Shown one piece after another: positions 44,999-57,224 of a stretch of 64,000 bases of DNA; within the stretch, counting starts at the first letter, position 1, and each line of letters opens with the position of its first letter. Position numbers and translations under genes: made by a program. The DNA is from Odiellus spinosus (lineage: Eukaryota; Arthropoda; Arachnida; Opiliones; Phalangiidae), in NCBI GenBank assembly GCA_963920705.1, contig OY987225.1:2740501-2804500 (forward strand), given 5' to 3'. The notes beneath the pieces are model-generated. The model had not been told where the DNA came from, did no database searches, and saw only the letters and a list, made by a program, of their open reading frames with translations.

Positions 44999-45510
44999 CT
45001 ACCCCGATTCGCCCAAAACATTTGGCCCTATTCCCATTTCGCCCAATCTCAATTGGCCCAAACTCAATTGGCCCAATCTCAATTGGCCCAATCCCAACTG
45101 GCCCAATTCCCAATCAGCCCAATTTATTAGGCCCAATCCTATTTCGTCCAATCCCATTTCCCCTAATTCCCATTTCGCCAAATCACATTTCGCATAATTC
45201 CATTTTTGCCAAATTCTTATTTTGCCCAATCCACACCCAAGGCATATGCGAACAAAATCCTCTTGATCTCTAACCTAACCTAACCTAACCTAACCTAACA
45301 ATTTTAGGCGAAACGGGAAAAGGAATTTTAGGTTGAGCGAAATGGGAATAGATAATTCTTTACTAACTGATAAAACGATTGGGCGAAGTGGGATTGGGCG
45401 AATTGGGACAAGGAAATTTTGGTTTGGGCGAATTGGGAATCGATCATTTTGGGCCAAATGATAATACGTTTGGGTGAAGTAGGATTGAGCGAAATGGCAA
45501 GATTTTTAAC
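44999..45510. mobile_element. Foldback element FB6
   Basis: Left arm of CCCATTTCGCCCAATCTCAATTGG-type 16-bp units (45005-45235), core (CCTAA)5 at 45271-45299, right arm of inverse units GGGCGAAATGGGAAT / GATTGGGCGAAGTGGG (45307-45505). Flanking duplication not resolved. Confidence 0.75.
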
Positions 45511-46201
45511 CGTTGGAAAATTTGAACGATTTTATATTATGGTCTATTATAACCTTCATTTGTGTTAAAAAACGTTTTTCAGGAGCTCATTTTACTTATC
45601 CTTTAACATATGACTTAATTTTTTTATTAGACACACCAAACACCCAACGGGTGGTGGTGTAGGCTGCCTGAAGTCAGATGTCCCTAGAAATGACAAAGAA
45701 CGTCATCCAGTAGAAAAATGAGTAATCGCGTAGGTTTAAACCACAAATAACGCATAATTCGTCCAATTACATTTTTTTGCCAATCCTATAAAAAAAAACT
45801 TGGAGGATGCCATTAAAAATGAAAAAGTTTCGCTTGGAAAATGAAAAAATTTCGTTTGAAAAATGAAAGAGTCTCATTTGAAAAATGAAAGTTTCATAAA
45901 AAAAATTGAATTTTCAAAAAGGTAATTTTGCGATTGTTAATTTTTGAAAGACAATTTTCAAAGAGTTTATTTTAAAAAAGTTCACTTTGAAAAAAATCCC
46001 TGTCGAAAAAAAAATTAAAATGTTGATTTCCGAAAAAAATTCCCAAACACTTGCTTTTAGAGGTTCATTTGCATTTAATTTTCCAAAACTAAATTTTCAG
46101 TTTGCATTATACCATACGTGGTGTGGCTTTCTTATGGGCTTGACCATCTTGTTTCATTTCCATATTCGTTTTACCCCAGTTAGGTTTAACATCGTATATC
46201 A
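45511..46201. other. Unassigned; short A-rich tandem motif
   Basis: Repeated AATGAAAAAGTTTCGTTTGA-like phrases at about 45820-45960. Nothing else recognised. Confidence 0.4.
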
Positions 46202-46208
46202 TTCCAAC

Positions 46209-46543
46209 CAGAAGCAGATGAAACCCTCCTTTGAAGTCTACTACTCTAATGTTCCATATAGCGCTCCTCTCTGTATGGGTAAAATTCACGATTTTACGAG
46301 ATCTGAGGGGTCCTACTTCATACCCCCTGTCTACGGAGAATTGGAAATTCTCTCTCCACATACGACGACGTGTGGTTGACGAACTCCAAGTTTGCTAGAG
46401 ATATTCGCTCGACGAACTCCCGCTCCGAAAATATCTACCGTTAGGAGGCGTACGAATCGCGAATTTTGAGACTAACCCATACAGAGAGGGGTAGATGGGA
46501 CCCGGGAGTAATAGACTTCAAAGGAGGGTTTCATCGGCTTCTG
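46209..46543. mobile_element. MITE family C, copy 6
   Basis: 335 bp, flanks TTCCAAC / ATCCAAC (6 of 7). Confidence 0.85.
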
Positions 46544-47064
46544 ATCCAACTTAAGTTTTCCTTTATTCTCGTATCGTAGCTCTTCAGCAAAAGAATAAAG
46601 GATATACCGTATATGTATATATCAGAATTTATTATTTTTGAAAAAACTGACAAGTCTGTATCAGTCCATATACACAGGAACCTTTTTAAATGTTCTCTTT
46701 ACACAATTTTCTCGTACCTCCGGTTATTTCATAGAATGTCAAAACCTTCCATTCGTAAAAACTACAAAAACAAAAAATAAAATTTTTTGGCAGGGCTAGA
46801 AAATGATTAATGTATCTTTCTAAAAATTATAGGCTACGTTCAGTAACTCCCAACGGGAAGAATCCGGTTTTTAGAAAATAGGTTTCCGTTGTGGTATTTT
46901 TGTAAAAAGGTGGTTTCAACCTCGTGGCAAAGGCTTAAAGAATTATTACATATAGCGATCGGACCCAACCAAAAAATATTAATCAAGCTTTCGACATCAC
47001 TAATTTAAAATAACTAAACTCACTCGTCAATATATGTTATAATTTCGGTTCTAATCTATCCCAC

Positions 47065-47408
47065 CAGAAGCCGATGAAACCCTCCTTTGAAGTCTATTAC
47101 TCCCGGGTCTTGTTTACCCCTCTCTGTATGGGACTATGGGCTAGTCTCAAAATTCGCGATACGTACGCCTCCTAACGGTAGATATTTTCGGAGCGGGAGT
47201 TCGTCGAGCGAATATCTCTAGCAGCCTTGGAATTCGTCAACAAAACGTCGTCGTTTGTGGAGAGAGAATTTCCAATTTTCCGTAGACAGGGGGTATGAAG
47301 TAGGACCCCTCCGATCTCGTAAAATTGTGAAATTTTACCCATACAGAGAGGAGTGCTATATGTAACATTAGAGTAGTAGACTTCAAAGGAGGGTTTCATC
47401 GGCTTCTG
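47065..47408. mobile_element. MITE family C, copy 7 (reverse)
   Basis: 344 bp, flanks ATCCCAC / ACCCCAC (6 of 7). Confidence 0.85.
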
Positions 47409-47470
47409 ACCCCACTTAAATATAATTCATTAAATTTGAGATCTAACCTACATTAAAGGTTAAGTTACGC

Positions 47471-47889
47471 CAGAGGTATATAATAACCCCCTTCGGGGGG
47501 AAGTATGAAAGGTAGGCAAAATCGACGAACAACGAGTGCCCGGCGTAAATCGCGGCGGATCGACACACCGCTTTACTCCCAAAAAATAGTTACACCATTT
47601 TGAACCTCACTAAATTTTCCCTACGCACACTTCCGGAACTCGCGAGCTGAAGTCAACCTTCGACTCCATTTTAACAGAGAGCCTGACTCCCGAGACAGGA
47701 AGTTCTAAACACAAATCGAGCCGTCTTGTTTATACAAAGACAATTTACTAGAGTAGCGACATTGAGAAGTCCAGCGCGAGCTAGTGGCCTAGATAGTCAG
47801 CAGCGGGCTCTTGTTGTTCGTGATTTTTAGCATTGGTACTATAGGGCTTTCATACTTCCCCCTCCGAAGGGGGTTATTATATACCTCTG
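47471..47889. mobile_element. MITE family G, copy 2 (reverse)
   Basis: 419 bp with exact 7-bp duplication GTTACGC (47464-47470, 47890-47896). Confidence 0.95.
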
Positions 47890-48269
47890 GTTACGCTAAT
47901 ACTATCATTAATGACACCTATTGCAATTTCTAACTGCATATCTACAATAAGTATTTAGATGTTTTTTGTTATTGGTCTTCGGATTGCCAATATATTATTC
48001 TGGGTCGACAGAGTTTATCAGTATCATTTTGTAATCCCTTTATACGGAAGAAGGTTTGAGATGACGTCATCATTGTCAAAAACGGTTAAAATTCGTTTTG
48101 AAGGCGAGTTGGTCGGTATATCTTATTAAACCCTTTGAAATTCCTAAAACAGCTGGGCCCAGCTTGCGCTTCATAAATATTTTGACAGGGTTTAAGCCTT
48201 AAAGTTTACGTTTATAGTCGTGTACGTGTGATGTTATTTAAATCAATGTTTTCCCTTTTTTTTTTGTAG

Positions 48270-48384
48270 GAATTATCAAACTTTGACCCGGATGGTCGCA
48301 ATTGGAGGGGAATATTTATATCGCTACTCGTTATAGCGGCGGTCTGTTCTCTCATTTTGATGGCCATCACGTTTCTTAGTCCTG
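48270..48384 (+). CDS. DPP6/DPP10-like protein, transmembrane exon
   Basis: Flanked by a polypyrimidine tract with TTTTTGTAG and by the donor GTAAGT. Encodes 38 residues beginning ELSNFDPDGRNWRG, then the single hydrophobic segment IFISLLVIAAVCSLILMA and FLSP. The N-W-R/K-G-I-x-I-x-L-L-V-I pattern directly before the membrane segment is a hallmark of DPP6/DPP10 and separates them from DPP4. Phase 0 at the start, phase 1 at the end. As a signal anchor it places the N-terminus in the cytosol and the catalytic-like domain outside. Confidence 0.9.
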
Positions 48385-48478
48385 GTAAGTTAATTAGAAG
48401 AGAGAATGAAGAGGAAAATGAAATCATTTTTTATCGATTCTTTTTATTAAAATAATAAATTTTTGAGCAGTAAATCAT

Positions 48479-48838
48479 TCAGTGTCGCAGAATTGTACAT
48501 GAAATCTGAAACCTTCTGATTTTGGCGTTCAATGAAAAGGAGAACCTCCGACTAATCAAAAGAAGGATCTCTACTTTTGGATTAGTTAAATAACACAACA
48601 AAAAACACGGCACGCTCTTTGGATCTTGCTGAATGTTCTTGATTATTTCCATCGTCGGAGGTTCTGCTTTAATTGAATGCCAAAATCTGTATATTTGCGA
48701 TTTATTGACGAATTCGAAATTTTCATACTCATAAACCAACTTCCAGGGGCTACGCCATTTGGGGTACAAATATAATGATGGATTATCAAAATAGCTGGCG
48801 CGCCTGCGCCTCACTCTCTCGCTTTCGTACCTATCCAC
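48479..48838 (-). CDS. Unidentified ORF, antisense in intron 2
   Basis: 119-codon frame with coding-like composition (YPKWRSPWKLVYEYENFEF, then NIQQDPKSVPCFLLCYL). I recognise no family. It starts in a GC-richer stretch (48780-49015) and could be a TE-derived fragment, a retroposed exon or chance. Confidence 0.25.
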   Translation of the reverse strand: MDRYESERVRRRRASYFDNPSLYLYPKWRSPWKLVYEYENFEFVNKSQIYRFWHSIKAEPPTMEIIKNIQQDPKSVPCFLLCYLTNPKVEILLLISRRFSFSLNAKIRRFQISCTILRH

Positions 48839-48844
48839 GCATCA

Positions 48845-50680
48845 CACCCGTTGCTATGGGAAACGCGTCGAGGGGAGGAATTATCGATCGCCTAGTTTGT
48901 CTTTCTCGTCATAGCGTAGCCAATCAGAATAGGATCGGAATGGGAACTACAATGCTAACATCTCTTAAGAGATCGGCGCGTAAAGAGTGTACCCCAATGG
49001 CGCGTTGCCCCTGAGAGTTCCTCTTCAATTTATAATTCGTCTATTGCACTATTCCATTTGCCGAATATTTTAATATACGCGAGCAAGTCGAATTTTTAAT
49101 AGTATGGAATCGAAATGAAATTACTTCCTTTTTCTGTTCACCCTCCTTTTAAGAGTGCGCCATTTCGTTGTTTCCGAATTTCAACTGCATTCTCACAGCC
49201 GTATGAAAGGTCTTTTATAAAAGGACAATAAAGACGGTCTTTTTAATCGGTTATGAGCGTTGAAATATAAGCAAAAACATTATTAAGAGCAGGAGCGTAT
49301 AAGACTAGCAGGCCTTTAAAAAAAAAACGACTTTACTCACCTCGGTTTTTTTTTAATTTCTCCCCTCTAGCTTTGGGGGAAATATCTCTCAGATCGGCGC
49401 TTCGGGCGCGCTAGCGACACGTAGTGAGATATGAGGGAATCTTAGGGGCGTGGCCTATTTCTAACAAACCAATCACCGTATTTTGGTGCTACACCTTGAG
49501 GAAACTGTAAATCCACAGATAAACGAGAGTTTTGTTGATATAAGGCAAGAAGATAATATTTTTTAGTTAAATATTATATAAAAGTTTTTCAATTTATTAC
49601 TGGACTTTTCACTGTGGTTTAATTTTGCATTGAATATACCTATCTTCATATTCTGGGGAGAAGACCCTTTCACAGGGGGTGGATGTATAAAAAGATTTTG
49701 GAAAGACTTCTTCAAAGATGGCAGTAGTAGCAAATAAATTTTAGCCAATCGCGTGGCCCTTAATAATTTCGGAACAACATGGCGGCTGGAGTACCAGAAG
49801 GGTTAATTTTCCCCATAGTAGGGTATTAAATCCATAAGAAATGTTCCAATATTTTCCGAAAATGAAGAGTACTATGAGAAACGGAATAATACCCAAGATC
49901 ATTACAAAAGAAGTTACAATTTTTTGTCGAAGAATACATAGCCAAAAGCACGTCATGACTTTTACTGACAGGTAAGCCTTGGGGTTTCACATTAATGATT
50001 GTGTTCCAAGGCTTAAATACACGTTATTGCATTATATTATCAATATAATTAGGTACTTTCAATTTTTCAAGAAATATTTGTTTGATATATTTAACTTACC
50101 TCCTAATTGCCCAACTAATAAAGTACAAGAATTCTAAAATAGGCAAATAATAATGGCTACTATATTTTTAAACGTTTAAGAACGTCTTAAATCGCTCCGA
50201 GTAATCTTCGAGATCACTAACTTATTCCCGCGAAATTCCGCCAATCGGCATTGAGGCATGATATCAACGCCACCTGGCCCCAAGCAAAAAATATAATATT
50301 TTATACTGCCCCCGAGGTTCATCTTCTCTGTATGGTACATGAAGATAGGTGTATAGCCACACATTTATACTTTTTAGTTTACGAGCCGCCTAGCCGAGCT
50401 CGCGATATACGGGTCTAAATTGGGTCTTGGTAAAGACACCCACAACAGTAGGTAGACCTTTGGGTCAAGTAATGTTAAAAACAAACTTCTTAATATTTCC
50501 AAATTTCTGCTTATTTGTCATCTCTGAAAGTATTTATGTCGGCTCAAAGTCAGATTACACTATCATCCCGCACATGAATCCCTCTGAAACTTGGAACAAA
50601 GATGTATAAAGGGCAAATGACGATTCTGGGAAGGTTTCGTTTTGTAAATGCTATGGGATTGGCGCGTACAACGAGATAAA
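48845..50680. other. Unassigned intronic stretch
   Basis: No recognisable repeat pair or exon. Several 60-80-codon frames show no domain. Confidence 0.3.
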
Positions 50681-51720
50681 CTATGTAAATAATAGGCCTA
50701 AGAATAGCAAAAATAGATGAAAACGCCTGTGCTGTGCAGAGAAAAAATCTAGGGCTGTGTAAAGACCATCGCCTAATTGGGCTGCATCTTCGCAAACTAG
50801 GTGCAATTTAGATTGATACCACTTTCCATGCTTCTCGTGGCGTCGATAGTCAAGGTACCAAATGAAACTGCTAACGTGAACACAAGTACCCACAGTTAAG
50901 GCACCCCCTTTACAATTGCAATACCATTGCACGATCGAGTCTAATTCAAAGGCTTAATGAATAGCCGCTGAGGAAAATTGACTTCGGACACGTACACGCA
51001 AAAGGTCATGTTCCACTTTGCACAATTCAACGTCAAACGATCCGGTTTTTTCAACTTTCAAGGTATTTAAAATCACTCAAAACAATACTCCGAACGTCTT
51101 CTTCGCTAAGAACCGGAAAGTCTTCCAGGATAATAACCTTTAATGCTCAATTCTGGATGGTACAAGTTAATTAGGGAAGCGCAGACGTTAAGAAGTTCCG
51201 TGACAGAGGGAACATGTATCTGGGGTTGAAAAAACCAGAAGATACTTTGCAGGTGGCCATTTCTGACTTCAACTGGCCATCTTAGGAACGTCACCTCTCG
51301 TGAACGATTGATTTCGTCAGTGCCAACTTGCTTTTCATCTTTGGACAGAAATGTTTACTTCGAGATCGGAAGGCATGGTGACGGTGTTGGAATCACAGGA
51401 ACCTCGGTCAGCCAGAACAATATAATTTCCCTTAAAGAACGCCTGTAGATCGTCTCTAGTTTTGACCGCATGGTTGAGAATTCGCGCGTCGTTGTTTCAA
51501 CCATTGGCAAAGTATAAACCAATAATTTCAGTGATATAGCGGGTAGTGGCAACATATAGCATCGGCTTGAAGATATGCTGGCCTTTGTACACGCAAAATG
51601 TATAATGACTGGATCGACCAACCAGTTCCTCCAACCTTTGTTTTCCAGAGATTATTGATATTTTAAGGAAAATATTTCGCCTTACAAGAGCGTCAATACT
51701 ATCAGAGATGACAACCAAAC
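50681..51720 (-). pseudogene. Decayed copy of the ISL2EU-like transposase, antisense in the host intron
   Basis: Four frameshifted minus-strand pieces match the intact protein in order. 51497-51718 holds VYKGQHIFKPML and IIGLYFANG. 51355-51500 corresponds to the NDARILNH to LADRGF stretch. 51106-51294 holds LRWPVEVRNGHLQ. 50790-50932 holds WYCNCKGGALTVGTCVH, with the SWIM ligands intact. The first catalytic Asp is lost (IISGK in place of IVDGT). The N-terminal half is absent. It lies between the 48.3 and 53.4 kb exons. Confidence 0.85.
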
Positions 51721-52069
51721 CAGAAACTTGGAAAAACTAAGAAGTTTATTTTTAGCATTACTTGACCCAAAGGCCTACCTACTGTTGTGGGTCTTCTTTG
51801 CTAGTAGTCAACGTGCAGTCGAGCACAGAAATATTTTGTATGGAAATGTTGGTTTAAAAAGTATTCGATCTAAATAACCGTTGGTTAAACGATTTCCCTT
51901 CGGGCAAGGATAAATAATAACGTAAGTCACAATGATACAACACTAGCGAATTTTCCGGCGTTTCTTAGAAAGGTTTTTACTAGTCCCGGCCAGCGCTACT
52001 ATTCCCGCGAGACGACCTCAGGCTTAATAAGACCTTGCTTTGTTCTCGCGAAGGCTGGTCTCAGCGGCT

Positions 52070-52590
52070 TAGGTTCATTTGCTCGACTTCCAATTGATCG
52101 ACAAGGAGTCCGTTTGATCAACTCCCATTTGATCGACTCCCATTTGATCGACAAGCCATTCCAATTGATCGACAGCCCAGTTTTTTAGCGAGTAACGAGT
52201 ATAGGTCAAAGTTTTTTTGCAAGAAACTATTAAAGGTTAAATTATGGTATATAAATAAGAACTAATTCAAATAATAATTATTCCGTGAAAATGGGGTCAG
52301 AGTACTCGTTTGTCGGTTAGGTTAGGTTAGGTTAAGGTTAGGTTGGTTAATCTATTTATAATCGTTATTACGAAGTTGACCAATTGGGAAACGATCAAAT
52401 GCACCCTTTGTTGTCGGTAATTTGGGATTAGGCATCAATCATTTGATCCCTTTGTCGATCGTTTGGGAGTCGATCAAGTGGACCTCTTGTCGATCATTTG
52501 GGAGTCGATCAATTGTGAGTCGATCATTTGGGTGTCGATCAAGTGGACCTCTTGTCGATCATTTGGAAGTCGATCAAGTGGACCCAAATC
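52070..52590. mobile_element. Foldback element FB7
   Basis: Left arm of ATTTGATCGACTCCC units (52080-52185), core GGTTAGGTTAGGTTAGG at 52315-52350, right arm of inverse units GGGAGTCGATCAAGT / TCGATCATTTGGGAG (52385-52590). Arm length is uneven and flanks are undefined. Confidence 0.75.
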
Positions 52591-53400
52591 GGTTTCAGCA
52601 GGGCATAAAAAATCAGCTTGAGAAGCTTTTGATGTTTTTGAGGCTTGATATATAATATAAATTTTAACACAGTAAAAAATATTTCTCTTTATCCAGAATA
52701 AGGTAAGTCATATTTGGTTACGAAATTATTATTATTATAATAGTTATTACTTAACAATACTACGCTCCTAACGTTTCATAAACAATATTCATAATGAAAT
52801 CAATGGCTCGTTAATTGGGTTGGGAAATTTAACTTCAGATTAGCACTACTACAGCGCCACTATTGTGGGGCGGATGATAACAACTACTAAACACAATATT
52901 TCCTCACCGTATAAGCGGGTATATTTTCTCGAAGCTCCTGATCGTGTGCCAACCCGATTAAGCGGACCTTAGTAAAATCCTGTATTCTGCTAGCGCGCCT
53001 ACTCTTTCTCATTGGATGAAAGCTCACGTAGCTTTCTTTAACGACGAAAAAGATAGATGGGTTAAGAGGTTCTGAAATCTTTTTGGCGGGAAAGATAATA
53101 CTTGAAGGGGGTCACTAGCGTTTACTCTCCCTTTCCGGTTAATTAAGTGAACCACGCGGCCCCTGTGTACTTCATATAAAATCTCATACGCTTCTGTTAT
53201 ACGCTTCTGAATCTAAAATCGGCTATATCAGAAATTATATGGTTTTTGCAAACTTGTTAGGGAAAAACTAAATCCCGCAAAAAACCAGCGGTTTTCACTA
53301 TTTGAACCTTTTAGTTCCTATTTAATCCGAATGTGTGCCGAAGCTATGGCACACAATTTCCAAAGTTTTGGGTAATGAATCAATTCCTAAAGTCAATTGT
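52591..53400. other. Unassigned intronic stretch
   Basis: No repeat or coding feature recognised. Confidence 0.3.
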
Positions 53401-53411
53401 TATTTCCCTAG

Positions 53412-53507
53412 TTCCGGATGACAATTTAAAAAGTGTCAGATTAACGCTGGATGACTTGACTTCTGGCAAATTTGTACCTTATGATTTCAACGTAACTTGG
53501 ATTTCTG
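53412..53507 (+). CDS. DPP6/DPP10-like protein, exon after the membrane segment
   Basis: Acceptor TTTCCCTAG, donor GTAGGT. With the G from the previous exon it reads VPDDNLKSVRLTLDDLTSGK and continues to FNVTWIS. The L-T-L-x-D-L-x-S-G-x-F and T-W-I-S blocks are the conserved start of the DPP beta-propeller domain. Phase 1 in and phase 1 out, which fits both neighbours. NVTW is a potential N-glycosylation site. Confidence 0.9.
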
Positions 53508-54173
53508 GTAGGTTCATTAAGATTTGTTTTATGTCACGAGGAATTAACGATGCTACGAAAAACCAGGTTTAACCATAGGTTTAAAATTTAAATACGTTAC
53601 TGTTTTATAGTTTATATAAAAAATGGTGCGAAATTAAAATTTTTAATATAAACATTTATTCAAAAAATTTCTCGTCATTTTTAAAATCAAATTTTCTGTT
53701 AGCGGATGTGTCAAGTTTTCTAAGTAGAATACAGCGACTTAGAATCACGTCTCTTAGGCACGCCCTATGGCAAAACGTGATTTTAAATAAAAGTATTTGA
53801 GATGAAGTAGCTTAGTGATTAATCTGTGCTTATTTAATACCTCATTTACAATATTACTTTTAGTTTATCATATCGAATTTAGTGTCTTTTAATTTAATGC
53901 GCATTGTTTTACTCAAAGATAAGTCTTATTTATAGACGGAAAATTCCAACGTTTTTCTCACTGCTCCTCTTAACTGTTTTGAGTCCAAACGTTTTTACTC
54001 TGAGAGTAGTTCATGGAGGTGGGACGTACGGTCATCTAATTGGTCGAAAGACATAATCGAACCGAGTGACAAATGATAGAATCTGCTTTGATCGAATATA
54101 AAAACTAAGTTTCGTTTTCCAATTATAAGATTCTAATTCATAACCCTAAAAATATTTTTAGGTTCGGTTAGGT

Positions 54174-54540
54174 CATCAAGAAATTACCTCCAGAAGGAGT
54201 CGTAAGGCAAGCAAAAGTCTCTATTGATTTTTTTTCCAAAACGGTCCCGTATAACGAGAGTAGCGACACCGTTAAACACCTCAAAGAAACGATAATTTAG
54301 GACAAGATGTCAGCTACCATATGTACGTTGGGTTAGACTTAGACGCCGCGAATACAAAACCCGGCAGCGGCGTGAACGTGTTTCGACGGCAGCGCGCGGA
54401 GTTTTTTCCCTAGGTAGCGGCGTAACGTATCGGCGTATGACGTCGCGTCTCTCAGCTCTCCCGTGAACGACTGGGCAGAATTTTTACTTTTACTTTCGTG
54501 GCGAGAAGTGAAAGGAATAACTTACCGTAGGTTTCCTAAT

Positions 54541-54577
<37 letters not shown>

Positions 54578-54791
54578 AATTTATAAAGTTTGAGAAGTGA
54601 TTAATAAACAGCGGTTGGGGCTTGGCCTCTATTGATAAATTTCGTTGACTCTCTTCGACGAAGCCATATTGTGGCAGATTTAGGACTCCAGAGCCACACG
54701 CTGCAGGGCGCGCGGCTCGTTAAGCGGGACAAAAACGGTCTAAAATTATTTTGCTTGCCTTACGACTCCTTCTGGAGGTGATTTCTTGATG
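54174..54791. mobile_element. Foldback MITE (family I) carrying a poly-A tract
   Basis: About 43-bp inverted ends starting CATCAAGAAATTACCTCC, then GGAGTCGTAAGGCAAGCAAA. The interior is GC-rich (54340-54480) and holds a run of ~36 A at 54541-54576, which may mark a retroposed insert inside the MITE. No target duplication recognised. Confidence 0.65.
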
Positions 54792-55370
54792 GTGAAAATG
54801 GGTTATAATTTAAGTTTCAATGCGTGCGAATTTTGTATTAATCACTTCCGTACATTTCTTTAGAAGCAGTGACGATGATAGTCCTTTTTTTGAAATGTGG
54901 GAAGGGTTTATCCACGAAAAAATCCCCCCTTTTTTATTTCCCTTTGATTTCTTGGTGTAATATCAGAAATTAATAATTATAACAAGAAGTGTTCTACTTC
55001 ATTGAATTTTCAACTTTCACTATGTATTCCATCTAATTTCTTGAGCAGACGAAAGCACTTTTTGCATTGACCAATGAGAGAGAGGAAATGTTGAAAATAG
55101 TTCTTTAAGATCACGTGGGGCGCCCGTCATAGTCACGCATCACAGTCTCACATATGCGATAATAAACAAGTAAAATGGCGCCCGCGCGTCGCCCGAGACT
55201 GAAGGTTTTACGATTACCGGATATAAACAATTATATTTTTGTAATCCTACATAAATAATCGAATTTTAGTCGCAAATTGCATTTTAACCTTTCTCAGTTT
55301 CACATTATAAGTTTTAAATTCAATTTAATACCACGTATTTGTTAGTCCAAAGTCTTTAAGCTCGAATTGG
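54792..55370. other. Unassigned intronic stretch
   Basis: Nothing recognised. Confidence 0.3.
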
Positions 55371-55375
55371 TCTAA

Positions 55376-55651
55376 GCCTTGGTTAGTTCAGTTGGTAGAA
55401 ACTTGGATATTAAACTATCGCTCTAGACTCCGACGCCGCCCATTACGCCCGGCTCCCAACCCGGCGCTACGTTGAACAATATTTTTGGCGCGGCCGCCGG
55501 TATGGAAAAATCTCGACGAGGCGCGGCCGCTGGTATGGAAAAATCTCGGCGAGGCGCGGCCGCCGGTATGGAAAAATCTCGGCGAGGCGCGGCCGCCGGT
55601 ATGGAAAAAACTCGGCGAGCCGCAGCCGAAACATGGTCATGCCGCTGCCGG

Positions 55652-55682
<31 letters not shown>
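55376..55682. repeat. tRNA-like head, four 33-bp GC-rich units and a poly-T tract
   Basis: TTAGTTCAGTTGGTAGA (about 55383-55399) matches a polymerase III A box. CGGCTCCCAACCC near 55450 is a poor B box. Then four copies of a 33-bp unit, GGCGCGGCCGCCGGTATGGA plus AAAATCTCGGCGA (55486-55619), and about 30 T at 55651-55682. Possibly a SINE with an amplified internal repeat. ORFs here translate the repeat. Confidence 0.5.
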
Positions 55683-56274
55683 GTTCACGGCGTCTGAGTC
55701 TATATCGCTCGCAACTTGATCCATTAACGGTTACTTAAATAATCCGAGCTCAATTTTAAAATGCGGCTCACCTTCTGTCTCTGCCAAAACAACAGTGTGA
55801 TCTTTATTTAAAACCTTTAGTAACAAAACAAATTCAGCGTGACAACTGTGATTTTATGTTTAACGCATCGACTCAAACAAATGCGGTAATTATTAAAAAT
55901 ATAATTGACACTAATGATTCATCTACGGATTTTATTTTTGCAAAAATAATCTACTTAATTAAATTTATCGAAAATATTATGCCTATGCCTAGTTTTGATT
56001 TGACATCCTCCATAATCTCCATAAAACAAGTTTTAGAGGAACTGGTTTTTTGGCGCAGTGCCACTCTTTCTCTATGTGATTTGGCCGTCCAAATCACGTG
56101 GGCTTCAAAACCGCGTTACATAAATATTCGCCTCCGCGCCTAGGGGGGGGAGAGCAATGAAAATTTGATGGAGCGGGAAAATTCAAAGCAATACACTTCT
56201 TGTTATAATTATTAATTTCTGGTAATATGTTTTAAAAACGGCAGCAAAGTTTAGGTGGCTATTTTAAGCTCATT
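55683..56274. other. Unassigned intronic stretch
   Basis: A 95-codon frame at 55856 is AT-rich with no domain. No splice-supported exon. Confidence 0.3.
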
Positions 56275-56425
56275 CTTACTTGGACAAGAAAATCCATAAA
56301 TATTTGGTTAATCAGTTATTTATGAATAAGATTAGTATAATATTAGCGATAATATTGCATTTATCATAGACTTCACGTGGATAATTTCAAATTATGAATA
56401 GATAAACAAACGCCGACCTCTAATT
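56275..56425. mobile_element. Degraded relative of mariner-type MITE L
   Basis: Shares TTAATCAGTTA, GCATTTATCATAGACTT and ATTATGAATA with 11036-11210 and ends near CCGACCTCTAATTCTTAC. It lies ~25 bp upstream of the 56453 exon. Confidence 0.5.
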
Positions 56426-56452
56426 CTTACGCATAAAATATATCCTCTACAG

Positions 56453-56547
56453 GTCATGAACTCGTGTACCAAGACCACGAAGAGGCACTCGTATTATTTA
56501 ACACCGAAACTTTAACGAAAACTATTTTATTATCAAACATAACATTT
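56453..56547 (+). CDS. DPP6/DPP10-like protein, beta-propeller exon
   Basis: Acceptor TATCCTCTACAG, donor GTGAGT. With the G from the previous exon it reads GHELVYQDHEEALVLFNTET and ends LLSNITF. This matches the family block T-W-I-S-x-x-E-x-V-Y-x-D...L-x-x-x-x-T...L-L-x-N-x-T-F. Phase 1 in, phase 0 out. NITF is a potential glycosylation site. Confidence 0.9.
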
Positions 56548-56664
56548 GTGAGTGAATTTTTGCTTTAATTATGGTTTGAACTAATTATAATTGTGAGGGA
56601 TTGGAAACGAAACCGCAAGATGTTGCTACGGCCACAGAAAGTGCAACATGTTCTTTACCTTTTT
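56548..56664. other. Intron start; missing exon expected downstream
   Basis: The family needs roughly 25-35 more residues (the S-P-D...Y-x-L-L strand region) between this exon and 60051. I searched 56548-60050 by eye for a phase-0 exon and found none without stops. It may be short and divergent, or disrupted. Confidence 0.4.
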
Positions 56665-56668
56665 CTTG

Positions 56669-57215
56669 AATTCTTAGAGATATAACCTATTACAACCAAA
56701 TCAAAACCAATTACAACCAAACCAATTTCAACTCAACTAATTACAACCAAACCAATTTCAACTCAACTAATTACAACCAAACCAATTTCAACTCAGCTAA
56801 TTACAACCAAACCAATTTCAACTCAGCTAATTACAACCAAATCAAACACTAAACAAATTACAACCAAATATATTAAAACCAAACCAATTACAACCAAATA
56901 TATCAAAACCAAACCAATTACAACCAACTATATCAAAACCAAACCAATTACAACCAAATATATCAAAACCAAACCAATTACAACCAAATATATCAAAACC
57001 AAACCAATTACAACCAAATATATTAAAACCAAACCAATTACAACCAAATATATTAAAACCAAACCAATTACAACAAAACCAATTAAAACCAGACCAAAAT
57101 AGTTACAACCAAACAACACCAAATCAATTAAAACCAAACCAAAATAAATTACAGCCATACCAAACCAATTGCAACCAAACTAAAATAATTACAACCAAAC
57201 CAACCCATTACAACC
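56669..57215. repeat. Minisatellite, ~30-bp ACCAAACCAATTACAACC units
   Basis: Two sub-arrays: CCAATTTCAACTCAACTAAT units (56722-56840), and units of ACCAATTACAACCAAATATA followed by TCAAAACCAA (56860-57070), then decaying copies. Directly abuts the next foldback. The minus-strand frame is a repeat translation. Confidence 0.8.
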
Positions 57216-57224
57216 CAGCCAAAT

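Noticed and set aside
45271-45299. Chromosome end or telomere
   Set aside because: Only five CCTAA units, inside a foldback element with unique DNA on both sides.
56626-56680. Candidate missing DPP exon (KVQHVLYLFLEF)
   Set aside because: Hits a stop without a donor and does not match the family pattern well enough.
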